Shown: positions 29,285 to 41,048, counted from the first letter of the stretch. The stretch is DNA of 48,819 nt from Gracilaria vermiculophylla (GCA_019155205.2 JAHNZQ020003150.1:1632962-1681780); one strand, 5' to 3'. Program-made: numbers and translations. Notes: generated by a model from the sequence alone, not told the origin.

Positions 29285-30665
29285 ATGTCTAAGAGGCCAT
29301 CAAGAACGGAGCCTGTGATCACTCGCAGTCGCTTCCACCAAGATGGTGATCAACGCGGCAACTGGTGGCCTTGACGCATCCCGTTCCGGTGTGGATCAAG
29401 TCTAGCCGCGAGGGCCCCCAAATCTTTGGACCACAGCTCGGAAAAACGGGATCTCTCCCAAGCTCTGCTGGATAGCCCTGACACACGGTGCTGGACCGTC
29501 TACGGCGATTACCGCCGAGGCCATTGTCCAAACAGCACCTGGTACGGCTGGATGTAACCAGGTCGAAGACCTGGTAGGGCAGTTCCGCGCTCTGCAAGCT
29601 ACCAATGAAACCCTTTCGAGAGAGTTCGCCACCCAACGAGGGTTGTTGAGGCTAATCCTGTAAAGAAGGTTGTCGAGGACTTGCGTCTACTCAGGGCAGA
29701 TGTCAACATCATAATGGAATGTTTTGGTGAACCTGCTGCCGTCGTAGAAGGGGTTGCGACCCGGTTCAAGCGTGATCGATTCCGTCTCGAGACTTTGGAA
29801 AAGACACTCCTGATGGACCTACCAGTCACGGTTGGGCCAGCTGCAGTCCATCAACTGGATGCACACAGAGAGATGCCAAAGGGTCGCCGTAGGCGGAAGT
29901 CAAAAGGGCACAAACATGCCCAGTATGATGACATATCGACTTCGGCGAGTTCTTCACCGAGTGATCTGGAAGGTTCTGAGAGCTCGGAGGTTGATGCTGA
30001 GGACCCAAAAAAGGGCGCTCATCCCGCTCCAAGCGTTCCTCGCCTACTTTTGGAGCTATTCAGGCACGCACAAAGGGCAGGAGGCACCTTGGTCTCATGG
30101 AGTTGAAGCCTACAAACCCAATGTATCGGTAGCTTTTGTTTTTCCAGGACTACCGGCTGGAAGATTTATCCATGGAAAGACCACCCCATCACACCGGAAG
30201 CGTGCAGGATTGCATCAAGAGAATGCAACTCACACTGTGTAACTAGATCTTTTCTGGAGAAGACCCCATAATGGTATTGGAGTTTTTGGCACGATTTATC
30301 CCGGGAGCCAATGTACTTGGGATCAACGAAGGGCAAACCTACGTTACTTTGCCGTATTTGTTACTGTGGGTGGCTGAAGACCAATAAACCTCTGTCAGAG
30401 GTTCAAGCCGAGCCTCCGAAGGAGGGATACGTTGCTGGCCGAAAGCATTTAAGTACCTGCTGCGTTCCTATCCCACCAACCAGGGCATTCCGTCGGCCGT
30501 TCTCGCTCTGCAAGACACCCATCAGAAAAACGGAGAGATGGAAACCGACTCTTCGCTAACCCTCAACAAGGCTTTCCACCGATGTGGTAACATCTATCCC
30601 GCTACTGAGCGGAGTACCATTTTCATCTTCAGGTTGAACCCAGCGATCAAACCCTTGATCGTTTG
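29285..30665 (+). pseudogene. gypsy F gag
   Basis: It starts at ATG 29285 (MSKRPSRTEPVITRS). An open middle section at 29681-30106 holds a basic patch (KGRRRRKSKGHKH) and a Ser/Asp/Glu-rich tract. The capsid-like core lies at about 30140-30665 in shifted frames: LTLCNxIFSGEDPIMVLEFL, ARFIPGANVLGINEGQTYVT and AFHRCGNIYPATE. At least four stops or frame changes. Gag would have assembled the particle for reverse transcription. Assignment of the core rests on layout and on the FSGEDP..VLEFL style, not on a search. Confidence 0.65.
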
Positions 30666-31097
30666 ATATCGGGAATATACGTCGGGGCTCAATTACCTAC
30701 AGTTAGTGCAATACGCACGAGCCGAAGGTGATGCGCTTCGTACTCGCCACCCTCATCAGAGGTCATAATCCGCCAAGTCGTTGGTCTTATAGAACAAGTA
30801 CCCATCTCTTTCTCCCATGAATGAGAAGCAGTCCCAACTAGGGTATGACACTGTTCCCTTCGCACAAGGAAATGCTCATGTTTTTCCTACTTGAGAGCTC
30901 TTGTCTACGACGAAAGGGACGTACGAGAGCGCACGGGATGATGCAGCAATGTACGCTGGTAACGGACGGGTTTCGGCCACTGGTATTCCGTTTCAAAACG
31001 GTTGCGTCCGTAACCAATGCCCAGGTTGGTGGAACTCCGGCACACGAGGACGAGGCACCGATGCTCTGGATATTACCCCGCGTCGTGCGGTAGAGTT

Positions 31098-32090
31098 GAT
31101 CTGCCATCTTTGGTATGCCCACGGTCACGCTTCCTTGCATTGTCTCCTCTAGGTCCGAGAGGTGTTTTTGATCGCAGGCCCCTATGAGGCCCTCAATCTG
31201 GAGAAAATGGAATTGGTCCCCGTTGCATCCTATCCCCGTGCCAAAACGAACTTCATCGAAGTCACGCCAAACCAGCTCATGCGGCATGAACCGATGAGAC
31301 CGGTACGGCCTCAATGGAAAGGAGCTAAAATAAACTCCACTTCGGCCGGGTACTGTGGCCAAAATTTCCAATTCCTCGTTACAGAGGAAGCTAGCCAATC
31401 CGCTCAGGGCGTCCTGATCGAGAGAACCTTGCCGATGGAGTCCCCCGTTCGGGAGAGGCGTCCACAGGTTCGAGGTGTGTGAGGCACCGCAGTGTCGCTC
31501 TCCTGTGAAAATACTGACAAATAAGGACGCCGCAGACGCGGACTCGGAACACTTTGCAGTTCTTCGTCGACCATGAACTTGTGTGAAACGTCATCTGTTC
31601 TCGTACAGAGTCCTGGTAATGACCAAGCCTAATTACAAGGTCTACCTCGACCTTGGCCTAAACCCTTACTTTATGGTACGGTATCTTACTGCGCTACATA
31701 CGAGTGCTGGCCACAACTTTGTTCTCGAATTTGTATTTCCCCCGCAATTACGCTCTCGAATCCGTTATGTAACGGCGCTTGACATCCCGGATGCGAGCAA
31801 TAATTAGTTAAAGACTGTGGGAATCATCGACTTCGTCGTATATCTGGGAAGCTTGATGGTTGAGCTCTACTTTGTGGTTTGCCGATCGTTGGGAGCTCCA
31901 GTAGTACTGAGATGTGAGTACTGCAACCGCTTCATCGATGCCATCCGGCCCTGCCAAAGGCGTGTAGAATTGGAAGATGGATCCTCCGTTCCGACTGTTC
32001 GTCGTCCCTTGAAGAATACCTCCCAGAAACGGGTACCACTCCCTGTTGCGCAGGATCCTCCCAACGCCTCACGAGAATCGACAAAGCTTT
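31098..32090 (+). pseudogene. gypsy F zinc knuckle and protease
   Basis: The knuckle CHLWYAHGHASLHC (about 31101-31142) keeps C, H and C but has Trp for the second Cys. The protease is read at 31583-32090. Where E has AILDIGAGHNLV, F has ALHTSAGHNFV, so the catalytic Asp is His (31697-31699) and DTG is lost. Its C-terminal half, MVELYFVVCRSLGAP and CEYCNRFIDAI, follows a stop at 31805-31807. A basic linker leads to the RT. The substitution abolishes protease activity. Confidence 0.68.
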
Positions 32091-32131
32091 GAGTAGCTAC
32101 TTCGATCCGGATCCCGGCAGGATCTCAAGTT

Positions 32132-33760
32132 GTGGTTGATGTGAACTCCCGTCATCACGGAGCACGGGTTGTTCAACCCCTTCCCTCGTTGAAAGAGAAA
32201 TTTCAATTAGCCGTGGCAAACGGGAATGTGCAGGTGACACCGGATTCTCCTTTCCGCATCTTGGTTACCCACTCTGGCAACACTCTACAGTATCTGGAGA
32301 GGAAACAGGTCATTGGCTCACTCACGCCACACAAACTGGCAGCGGTGCCAACAAAAACGACTACGGCCCAGGTCCTCGGGATTTTCACGGGTAACAGTGC
32401 CACGAAGAGGATTGGAGCCCGGTATCCGGGAGAGGAGATGCTATCACGTACCCATGGGAGGGGATGTTTTCCTGAGGAGAGCAATGGAGACACCAGTGAG
32501 AGAGAAAGCCACTCGCCGACAAGCTTCGACGCGGTGGATCCTCAAAAAGAACTCGAGGATCTCGACCTTGGACAAGTTCCGGCGTCACACCTCTTACGCC
32601 TCCGCAATATGCTGCAGGACTTCACAACGATGTGGGACGGCTCCCTTGGGGAGATCACTGCAACGGAGTACCGTACTGATATGCAGCCAGACGCAAGGCC
32701 GGTGGTACAGAACCATAACAGGACCGGACCAGAGCCCAGGGAGGAGGAACAGTTCCGAGTGGACATGATGCTCCGCGCAGGTGTGGTTGAGCCTGATCAG
32801 TCGCCTTGGGCATCTCGAGTTGTGCTGGCTCTGAAGGGTGATGGAAGCCTGCGGTTTTGCGTCGACTATCCCCAGCTCAATGCCGTGATGGTACGTGATG
32901 CGCATCCCATCTCTCGTATGCAATAACGTATCGACCGCCATGGGAGTACCACCGTGTTCACCGCGTTAGATGCAAATTGGGGTTAATAGCAGGTCCCCGT
33001 TTGGGAAGAAGACCGCAACAAGACCACGTTTGTTTACCATTCTGGCCTCTACCGCTTCTAGCGGATGCCCTTTGGGCTAACCAATGCCCCCAACACATTC
33101 CAGCGTGCCGTCGAATTCCAGTTGAGCCGCTTCAAGCGGCGGAAACGTCTTGTGAATCTGAATGACATTTTGATCTTTTCATATAATCGGAATGACCATT
33201 TCACCAATGTTAGGGAGATCACGACCGTTTTACGGCATGCAGGGGTGACCCTAAAACTTAGGAAGTGCGAGTTTTTCACAGATACAGTGCAGTATCTGGG
33301 GCACACAATCTGTCCTGCACTGTTGTCGATCGAGGAAGCTCGTGTTAAATCACTGGCCAAGGCAAAGGAAACCAGAACGCAGGTAGAGCTACGCTCCTTT
33401 CCGGGGCTCTTCAACGTCTACAGATAGTTCATCCCGAGTTTCTCGGATATTACCGAGCCTCTCATCGCACTGCTGCGGAAGGGTCAGCCAACTAAACTGG
33501 AACCCTTTACATATGCTCAAACGCATTCTTTCACCTCCCTTAGGGAGGCGTTCATTTCAGCACCGATCTTCTCGTTACCCAAACAGGGTCTTCCATACTC
33601 CGTTGATGCGGATCCGAGTGACAACGAAGTGGGTTGCGCGCTCTTCCAAACTAAGCTGGAGAGAAAATGACACCCAATTGGCTATTGGTCACGGTCGCTC
33701 AATTAGCAGGAGCAGAATTACTCCGTTTTGGAGAGGGAGTGCTTTGCGTTGGACCGCCAT
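32132..33760 (+). pseudogene. gypsy F reverse transcriptase and RNase H N-half
   Basis: One frame carries the linker (LAVANGNVQVTPDSPFRI), the RT palm (SPWASRVVLALKGDGSLRFC; VDYPQLNAVMVRDAHPIS), motif A FTALDANWG with its Asp intact, MPFGLTNAPNTFQRAV, and the catalytic box as NLND (33155-33166) in place of YxDD. The connection is YLGHTICPALLSIEEA, then FIPSFSDITEPLIALL. RNase H starts YSVDADPSDNEVGCALF and HPIGYWSRSLN. Stops: TAA 32924-32926, TAA 32984-32986, TAG 32987-32989, TAG 33059-33061, TAG 33425-33427. The RNase H C-terminus is missing. Confidence 0.85.
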
Positions 33761-34687
33761 GGCGGTCGACTGTTACGCAACTGTTAGTTTCTGCAAAGCG
33801 TGTGCGAAGAATAGAGTGAAGCTCCGAAAACGTACAACAAAACTCTCGTTTTTCCCTGCACGAGCCACGCTTGAGTTTGTCGCGATCGACATCTATGGTC
33901 CACTCCTCACGGTCCAGAGAGGCAATACTTCCCTACTCGCTATCACGGACCGGGTCTCGAAACTATTTCGAACTGTCCCTCTAAGGAAGATTATGTACGG
34001 TTGCCAATGCGTTCGTCATGGATTGGATATTCAGCTATAGCTCTCCAGTGGAGTTACTATTCGATAACGAAAAACAATTTACGTCCAAATTCTTCAAGGA
34101 TTTCTGTCGTGTCTTGGACGTGGAGGACCTGTTCACAACGACATATTATCCCCAACGTCTTGGGCAAAATGAACGGTTTAATCGTATTGCTCCCGTTTTT
34201 CTGCGATCGTATGTTGCTGATCACTCTGAAACCTGGGACCTGTACACGGACGCGCTGAGGGTCGCGTAGAACACGAAAGTTCACCATACTACCAGAGCGT
34301 GACCGTTTCAATTTGGTGCTGTCGCGGACTCCACCTCCGGTTGCTTTGGAACCCCAAGCTACGCTTGGCATATCCCCATCAAAGGGTGTCTATTGCTAAC
34401 GGTGGAAGGACCGGTTGATAAAACATTTCCCCGCTACGCGGCAGGCAATGGCATGTGCCCAAGCTACACAAAAGCGAGACTTCGACGCTCGCTTGTTGCG
34501 GAAATGCGGTGGATCCATTGAAGCCGGTGACTTTGTGTTTGTCCGGAAGAAATTCTATAGCACCGAAGGAGAGAAGCGGCACAAACTCCGACCCGTGTCA
34601 GACGGGCCGTTTGAGGTAATCTTGATAACAACCGATACTTTCGTTTTAGCCATGAACGACAACCACGAACGTCTGTCCCGTGATTGA
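33761..34687 (+). pseudogene. gypsy F integrase
   Basis: Entry is within the zinc finger (MAVDCYATVSFCKACAKNRV), so the HH part and the end of RNase H are deleted near 33760. The DDE core is intact: Asp in LEFVAIDIYGPL, Asp in LLFDNEKQFTSKFF and Glu in YPQRLGQNERFN. A stop at 34040 with a one-base frame change separates the first and second Asp. The C-terminal part at 34415-34687 contains KLRPVSDGPFEVI, the GPY/F-type motif, and ends before a stop at 34685. Of the three gypsy integrases here, this is the only one with all catalytic residues retained. Confidence 0.82.
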
Positions 34688-34689
34688 GT

Positions 34690-35744
34690 CACCCCGGCTT
34701 CTCCTCGTTCCTTGGGGTTCGTCCTTCACCGACCAATCCTGTGGGATCCAACGGCCTCGTGTCCGCCAGCAACATCCAAGATTCCGGCAATCAGACGTCC
34801 TGCCGTCTTTCTGCACCTTTCCTGAGGTCTCTCAGATCTCCCGTACGTTTCTGGAGACAAGCAGACTTTGTCGAACGGGTCTAGCCTACATGGACAACCG
34901 ACAAAACGTCCTGTTGAAAATGGCAAATTAATCCGTCAATCGGTTCAGTCGGTGTCTCCTGCCGCTTCGTCTAAGGGGGGGGGAGGACGTCTCTTCCGCT
35001 CCTCTCAAGGAGATTGTCTGCTCGCAGTCGCAACGCAAAACACGCCATGACCCACACATAAATGACCCTGCGTCGCAGCCCAAACGGGAAAACGTCCCGG
35101 ATACAAAACCGTCCATGACAGAGGCAATCGCCAAAGCTGCAAGGAACCGCACCGTGAACACTGTGGTGAACTATCTGGAGAACCTGGCCGCACCGGAGGC
35201 GCTACTTGACCGAGTCTAAACAACCGACCAAGTCGGAAACGGAAGCCGTGATGCGCCATCGCCTAGGGCCACCACCGATGGGAGCAAACAAGAGCACCCG
35301 TGCCAGCAGGTGCAGGGAAGTTGCGTGGCTGGCCGATCGCAAGTGGCGCTCCGCAAAGTGCCGGCCTCCAGAGATAAATCTTACGCGGAGGACGGAGATG
35401 TGGCCGCAAGGGGGGGTAGTGTTTCGGAATTTACCCGCAACCTGACAAGTGGCACGGCTCCAACAAGGGAGACCGATCACCCGTCGAACTGCGTGTTCCC
35501 ATCAGGGGAGCCGCGACCCCGGAGAACCGAGGCACTCACTGGGATACCTTAGCCCCCCCAAGGCGGAATTTTCCCAGCTGAACGCGTTACGGCACCACCC
35601 CGCGAATGAGAGCCACGCAGACGCGCCGTCAGACCGAAATACCGGGAGGCGGAAGCTCACATCCCACGGCTGGAAAACAAACCCAAAGCGCGGACCCACA
35701 ACTCAGCGCCGGAGAAAACCACGATAACCCAGTATGGCAGGAAA
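34690..35744 (+). other. Spacer between integrase and chromodomain of gypsy F
   Basis: About 1.05 kb, GC-rich, open in several frames in short stretches, with no recognised motif. In element E the same interval is under 200 bases. The extra sequence may be an insertion or an extended tether. A (G)9 run lies at 34976-34984. Confidence 0.4.
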
Positions 35745-35940
35745 GTTTACATACAGGAATATGTCGTGGAACGCATCGTCGGACACTCGTACAACAAGGA
35801 TGGTGTGCTATAGTACCACGTGCGCTGGTACAGGTACGACCCTTCGTCCGACTCGATCGAGCCAATCGAACAACTCCCACGTTCTCGGTTTGTACGCTAT
35901 CACCGCAATGCAGGCACAGCGACTCTAGGAATATTGTGTA
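35745..35940 (+). pseudogene. gypsy F chromodomain
   Basis: Frame VYIQEYVVERIVGHSYNKDG, then after a TAG (35811-35813) YHVRWYRYDPSSDSIEPIEQ, LPRSRFVRYHRNAG. This matches the chromodomain pattern of aromatic cage strands and the W-Y-G-Y-like core seen in E (YRVHWYGY). It would bind histone marks to direct integration. It sits unusually far from the integrase. Confidence 0.78.
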
Positions 35941-37110
35941 GCGCTCATCCAGGAAAACTTACCCGCCCAACGTTTATCTTAACGCGGGAGCAATAGTGCT
36001 GGCAATCGCCACTGCACCCCGCCCTTCACATTTTCGGAGCAAACACGAATGGGTTTTTATCCAGCTGGCTGGTCGGTGATGATCGTTACAACAAGTATGG
36101 TGTTTCCCGTTCACATGGCGTACATTTCCGGCGACGCCGTAGTCAATCATATATCGTAGTGGCCTAGTTTCAGTGCCAAGACGTGTAAGAACCCTTCAGA
36201 GGGGCGGATCAGAAACACTGCAAGCAGGAGAAAGAAAAGCAAGGGACAGGTGTTATGGAAGAGACCCATTTGGAGGAGAACTGGAAAAACGCTAACCAGT
36301 CTAACGGTTACGAGGCGGAAGCATCACAGTTAGGCGGTTTGCAAGGAGTTACCGCACTGCGGAAATATCACCAGAGGTGTCCTAGACGCTCAAGCTAGCG
36401 CCACGAAGGAACCTCGCGATGACATCCGACTCATCGGTACACGTCACGTGGGCCTCATTTCAAGAAGGAGAGCCACTGGGATTCCCAAGAGACGTTAGAG
36501 TTGGCTGCCAAGCCGGAATGCCCGGGAAAGCCTCAGTTTTGGCCTGCGCCGAAGCCGATGGCGAGTTCATCACTGGTGCCTGGGGCCCCTGCTCATGCAG
36601 ATGAGCTGCAACCATCGCTTTTTCATTGTTCTCTTCGAGGTTACCTCCAACCGAAGTTTTTGGCTCGTTATCGAGAATCGGGTCATCCTTTTAGTAAGAG
36701 CGGTACCAAGCATCGGCGTCAACATACCCGATTGGGTGTCCAACCGAAATTCTTCTCGGAGCCATACGATATTTCGCCGCCTTCGGCTCGTGCTGCGTTC
36801 CTTTCCAAGCCGGGACAGAGCGACACCTTGTGGGCAGGTTGTTGTGGCCATCCCGGCCGTCGTTTTCTGGCGAAGTCGGAGGGTTTGGGGGCGGGACGCT
36901 CATGGTGAGGTCAAGAGTTTGTGTAACCGAGGAAGGCGAGAACAACGGAACGGTTTTCCTGATGAAGAAGCTAGTTCAACGATTGTTGCGTGCCCTCTCG
37001 GATCGTTGCTGTGACATCCCGGCGAACCGCAGAAGAGCGTACACTTGTGCGTGTTACCCTCCTGCGGGAGGTCCACCTCGGGTTGGTGCCCTTCGCTAAC
37101 GGGGAAGATA
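35941..37110 (+). other. gypsy F post-pol region and polypurine tract
   Basis: About 1.2 kb after the chromodomain. The + strand frame 36501-36908 (136 codons, Pro/Ser/Arg-rich, KPECPGKPQFWPAPKP at its start) and an overlapping frame at 36595-37014 are open, and so is part of the - strand, which suggests GC-driven openness. No domain recognised. The final bases GGGGAAGATA (37101-37110) form a plausible polypurine tract. Confidence 0.4.
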
Positions 37111-37528
37111 TGAAGTGCACGCCCGTTTTTTCGGGTATTCCCGCATATATGCTCGTACTGCAAAATACACAGGAGGGGATTAATATGACTAGGTCCCACG
37201 TAGGCGGTCGGCGGCCCACGTCCTACACGTGTGGCACAGGGAACTCCCGGAGGGCCCGGTCCCTGGTACAGTGCATGGGCGGTGGCCCAAATGGCCGTGT
37301 ATTTATTTATTTATTTAGGAATTTTCCTATCTACATAATTAGCTTTACAGTAACTAAGGACGCCGGCATCCCTGCCACCGCCTTCAGTAAACGGTAACCA
37401 AAACTTCCGGCTCTGTGCCTTCGGCCGAAGTCGGAATTTGCCTCTTACGAAGAATATCCCATGGCGAACTGTTGCTCATCCGCCTTGGTTGATGAGAGCG
37501 CCCATACTTGTGTATATTACCAGTCTCA
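37111..37528 (+). repeat. 3' LTR of gypsy F
   Basis: Starts TGAAGTGCACGCCCG and aligns with 28418-28838 throughout. It contains TTATTTATTTATTTAGGA, a short TTTA microsatellite. After TCTCACTGTGCT similarity to the 5' copy ends. Confidence 0.82.
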
Positions 37529-38099
37529 CTGTGCTGAAAAAAGAACATGTTGATGAAGGAAAATGTTTTAAAACAGAACTGCGACAATTTGTTGTTCCAA
37601 AGTCGAAAAGGGAAACATAATTATTATTTTAAGAAGCATACCTAAAAGATATAAAACTTCAATTGTAGCAATGGAGAAATATTGTTGACAATTTAAATAT
37701 AGAAGAAATCGGTGTGAGATTATTGCAAGACGAGTCAAGAGGAAAGGCACATGAAATAAAAATAAAATAACAAAAGTTTTTTCCAAGAAAGGGTACAGCA
37801 AGGAAACGTAAATGTCTATTTAAACGTCACTACTGGATGAAAAAGGCGAAAAACTTGCATACTGTAGAAAAATAAATTAATAGAAAACTGTTGTTGTTCG
37901 AAACACTTCAAAGAAAAATTTTAGAACATTTTATATGGCATAAGAAGATCTAAAAATATCATTAAGAACCTGTTATATGGAATCTGTTGCATCTGTTCAC
38001 ATGAAAAATGATAACCATTGGTTCTCGTGGATAGCTTGCAAAATATTGATCCTATGACAATAAGAGTAAGAAATGGCACATCTGGACATTCTACAAGGC
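37529..38099. other. AT-rich unassigned sequence
   Basis: Strongly AT-rich with many A-runs and no clear frame. Possibly the upstream part of the copia relic that becomes recognisable at about 38590. Confidence 0.4.
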
Positions 38100-38815
38100 A
38101 AAGAAATACAAATATGAGAATGTATATTGCATGGAATATCTAAAACGGTTCAAATCAAATACGATTTACAAGTACCGATTATTCCAACAAAATTGTTATC
38201 TTTTTTTGGCTAATGGATGATGTAGGACACAAGGTTTATTTAAAAACCGAAATTGTACCTTAATGTTTAAAAAGTCTATTAGAAACACTTCTTTAAATCA
38301 AGAAAGCGGTTTCTGCATACCACTTTCAAGGCTACAAAACGATTTTAAAATGTTTCCCGGCTAATACAGTAACCTTAACAAAAAAAACTTTTGGCAAGCT
38401 CATGAACGGCATGCAAAACGAACAGTTCTAAATAATTGATTTTGAAGAAAATCGGACATAGAATCCAGGAAGATGTACATCAAAAGAATATTTGTAGAGT
38501 GAAAAGGTTTCTTTTGGTAAGAATGGTAATAAAGTTGTTTTCATTACTGGGAAGCTTTCAAGCCGTTAAACATGGAACTTTTTTAAACCGATGTTTGTGG
38601 ACCCTCAATTACCAAATGAAAAGAAAAACAGCTACATTTTATGAATTTTACTGAGGGCCATACAAAAAGGTCATTTGAATATAATCTCCGATCAAAGATA
38701 GATGCTTTGGAAAAGACTCCAAACTTGATAGTAATGGCAGAAAGTCAAGAATAAAGATCTATGAAAAGAGTAAGAAGTGATCGAAAAATAAACTATTTTT
38801 CTAAGGCATTGACAA
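38100..38815 (+). pseudogene. Ancient copia integrase relic ('H')
   Basis: The end of this block is recognisable: TDVCGPSITK (about 38596-38625) matches the first catalytic segment of copia integrases (usual H-[ST]-D-[VI]-x-GP). It is followed by NFTEGHTKRSFEYNLRSK and MKRVRSDRKINYFSKAL, which corresponds to the RSDNGGEYxSK segment with the second Asp. Upstream to 38100 only vague copia-like spacing is visible. Multiple stops and very AT-rich codon use suggest the oldest retroelement in the window. It is broken at 38815 by a GC-rich block. Confidence 0.6.
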
Positions 38816-38819
38816 CGAG

Positions 38820-39197
38820 TGTCGGGGTCTGTGTGCGCGAGCATGGGCAATCATCGGGAACTCTGAGAGTAGGATATGATGGGCGCGCGTAGCGGCGAGT
38901 GAACGGGCACATCCCGGTTGTCCGGTCCCCTTCAGCGTTTGTCGGTGACGCGCATGGGGATTCTTTTATGGAGTAAACCAGGGCAATCAGCCCCTCAGGA
39001 ATTAGTAAAGCAAAGGTCAAACGGGACAGGCCCACCCACGTCTCGCGGACGGGAGCATCGGGGTATGAAAGCGGCGCCCAAAGTTCAGGCGGCTGAGTAA
39101 ATGCAATCCGTACGTGCACAGTAATTTCTCTAGGGTTAGACGAAACGAGTGTACGCAGCCATTCGCCAAGCAGTTCACGCGCACTACGTATGTTGCA
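38820..39197. repeat. GC-rich insert, candidate solo LTR
   Basis: This 378-bp block begins TGTCGGGG and ends TGTTGCA (TG...CA). It is flanked by ACGAG (38815-38819) and ACAAG (39198-39202), a 4-of-5 match compatible with a decayed 5-bp duplication. GC content is clearly higher than on either side. No second copy in the window, so the LTR call is inference. Confidence 0.45.
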
Positions 39198-39544
39198 ACA
39201 AGCATTTCCATAATATGTAAATAGAACAGGCACTAGTATTAGGGTACTGAAGCAGATCAATCTCAGCAGAAAATAGTGACCGAAAAACTTCCTAGAGAAT
39301 ATTTAGAAACATGAACCAAATACATGTTTCATTTCCAAAATCTATTGAGATGCTTTTCGGCGAAAACAAAATTAAAATACAAATATTATTGGGAATCTTA
39401 TACCTAAAAAACGTTTAGGATAATATAATTCTGACTGAGAATAGTTTCTAAAAAGCTAGATGGATATATGTTTCGAATTTATATGAAAGCAAAACGTTGT
39501 TTTAAAACTGTATAGGCCGATGGGATTGGTACATCGTCGATATA
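39198..39544. other. AT-rich sequence after the GC-rich insert
   Basis: Possibly the continuation of the copia H relic, but I find no anchor motif. Ends at the terminal repeat of Tc1-Z. Confidence 0.35.
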
Positions 39545-41046
39545 GAGTCCTTTCAAAACGAAAGAAACATATTTTTTAGATGGAAAAATGGGTCAAGTCG
39601 CTCTATTTTCCAATCAAAAACATGTTTGAATCGTCAAATTGAGCGCAGAGCACATATCAATCATTGCTAATGCATGAAAGAGTAGTCGTTCACCAGTCAC
39701 GGGTGTTCATATTCTTAAGAGGCAATCATTATATGGTATATAACGATGTTCCGCACGCTTGTTAAAGCTCAATCCGGCAACCAGAAAATAAATTTCAGAC
39801 ATACTTTTGAAAACGAAAGTATCTTGCGAAAAAAGGGAATAAATCTTAATCTTAAAGTTTCTAAAGCAACAATTTCAAAGGCAACCATATCGAAGGACAT
39901 ATACGTGTTGTTGAATGTAGCCTGAAATAGAAAAGCGGAAAGGCGGGACTATGGCTCTGATTGCGATGATGCTGCGTGTCGCAAGAGCGTGTGAGTCTAC
40001 AGACTAGCACGGAAGCGAGTTAAAAGTCTAAATTAGAGCAGCGATACGGAATGGCCAGAGGCACAAACAGCGGGCACCCTCACTTGCTGTGTCTGGCTTT
40101 GTGAGTCACCTCCTGAAGAATCAGTGCGCCTTTTGTGGGCGCTCCTTGCCCAATCGGGTGCCTGCCGACTGGTGCAGCGCAAGAACTTGGCCATCACACA
40201 TTGTGCAATCTAGCGCTGTGCGGGGTTCAGTGCAACCTACGCAGTTATAACTCACGCAAGTATCAGCTACGTTTTTTAGATCTTTGGTTTCGAACTATCC
40301 ATCAAAGAATAGTAAGGTGCGGCCTCAACAATGTAGAATAATTCAACATAAATTCGTTTTCGTATAAGAAAATGAAAACCCGTTCTGCACTGCAAAACCC
40401 TCACAAGCAGAATATCATCGACTAATGCGCCGATAAAGGGAACTGAAAAAAAATCAGATAAGGTTATATTTACGGACGAAAAAAAGTTCCATCGTGTTGG
40501 CCCACATTACTACATGGTTTATTGGCGTGATGCTCACAAATAAAGCTTGGGATTTTGGACCAGGCATTCTGGTACAGGGTTCGTGACAGGCTGATCTAGT
40601 ATTTCAAAAAAGGTCCTACCCAAATTGGATTTTCTTTAGACTATGATTAATGCAGAAAAATACCAAACAGTGCTATATATTTAATTTAAAAGTTTTGCAT
40701 ATCGTTTTAATGAAGCAAACTTAAATATTTAGCACGATATTGCGCCAGTACACTCTACCATTTTAATCAAACATTTGTTACAAGATTCACAAATATCTGG
40801 TTTTGATTGACTGGCGGGTTCGCCAGATTTAAAACCAATCGAAACTGTTCAAGTATTTCTGGCTAGGATAGTTCATGTGCATGAGAGAAATTTTGAAACA
40901 GTTCCAATTTTTAAAAACTCTATAAAACATTGGTGGAAACCCTTTACATTTTTAGCAGTGGAACTTTACACCAACTCGGTGCAGAAAGAATGCATCAAAG
41001 TCAAACAGAAAAACTAATGCGAAGTGAACTTTTGACGGACTCCCAG
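39545..41046 (+). mobile_element. Tc1/mariner relic 'Z', with transposase pseudogene and an insert
   Basis: The left end GAGTCCTTTCAAAACG after a TA and the right end (reading inward, GGGAGTCCGTCAAAAG) before TA 41047-41048 are weak inverted repeats of the same Tc1 family as XD and Y. The transposase is seen as GINLNLKVSKATIS (about 39835-39885), then KVIFTDEKKFHRVGPHYYMV (about 40460-40525, first catalytic Asp), NAEKYQTVLY and FARFKTNRN. The second Asp region and the Glu segment are too degraded to read with confidence. Far more stops than XD or Y. A 440-bp insert splits it. Confidence 0.75.
39909..40348. repeat. GC-richer insert in Tc1-Z, candidate solo LTR
   Basis: Homology to Tc1 stops just before this block and resumes just after it. 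The block begins TGTTGAAT and ends ATTCAACA, an 8-bp perfect terminal inverted repeat with TG/CA ends as in LTRs. No clear 5-bp target duplication (CGTGT and TAAAT). An ATGTAG direct repeat (39915-39920 and 40331-40336) offers an alternative border. No open frame of note. Confidence 0.5.
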
Positions 41047-41048
41047 TA

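Larger units (their letters stand above)
28418..37528 (+). mobile_element. Ty3/gypsy chromovirus-like retrotransposon 'F'
   Basis: The LTRs at 28418-28838 and 37111-37528 enclose gag, zinc knuckle, protease, RT, RNase H (C-terminus deleted), integrase, a 1-kb spacer, a chromodomain and a post-pol region. It is 9.1 kb and related to element E in gag-linker and pol layout but with different LTRs. Multiple stops, the NLND box in RT and a changed protease Asp show it is dead. No target duplication is evident (CATTC before; CTGTG after). Confidence 0.85.
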
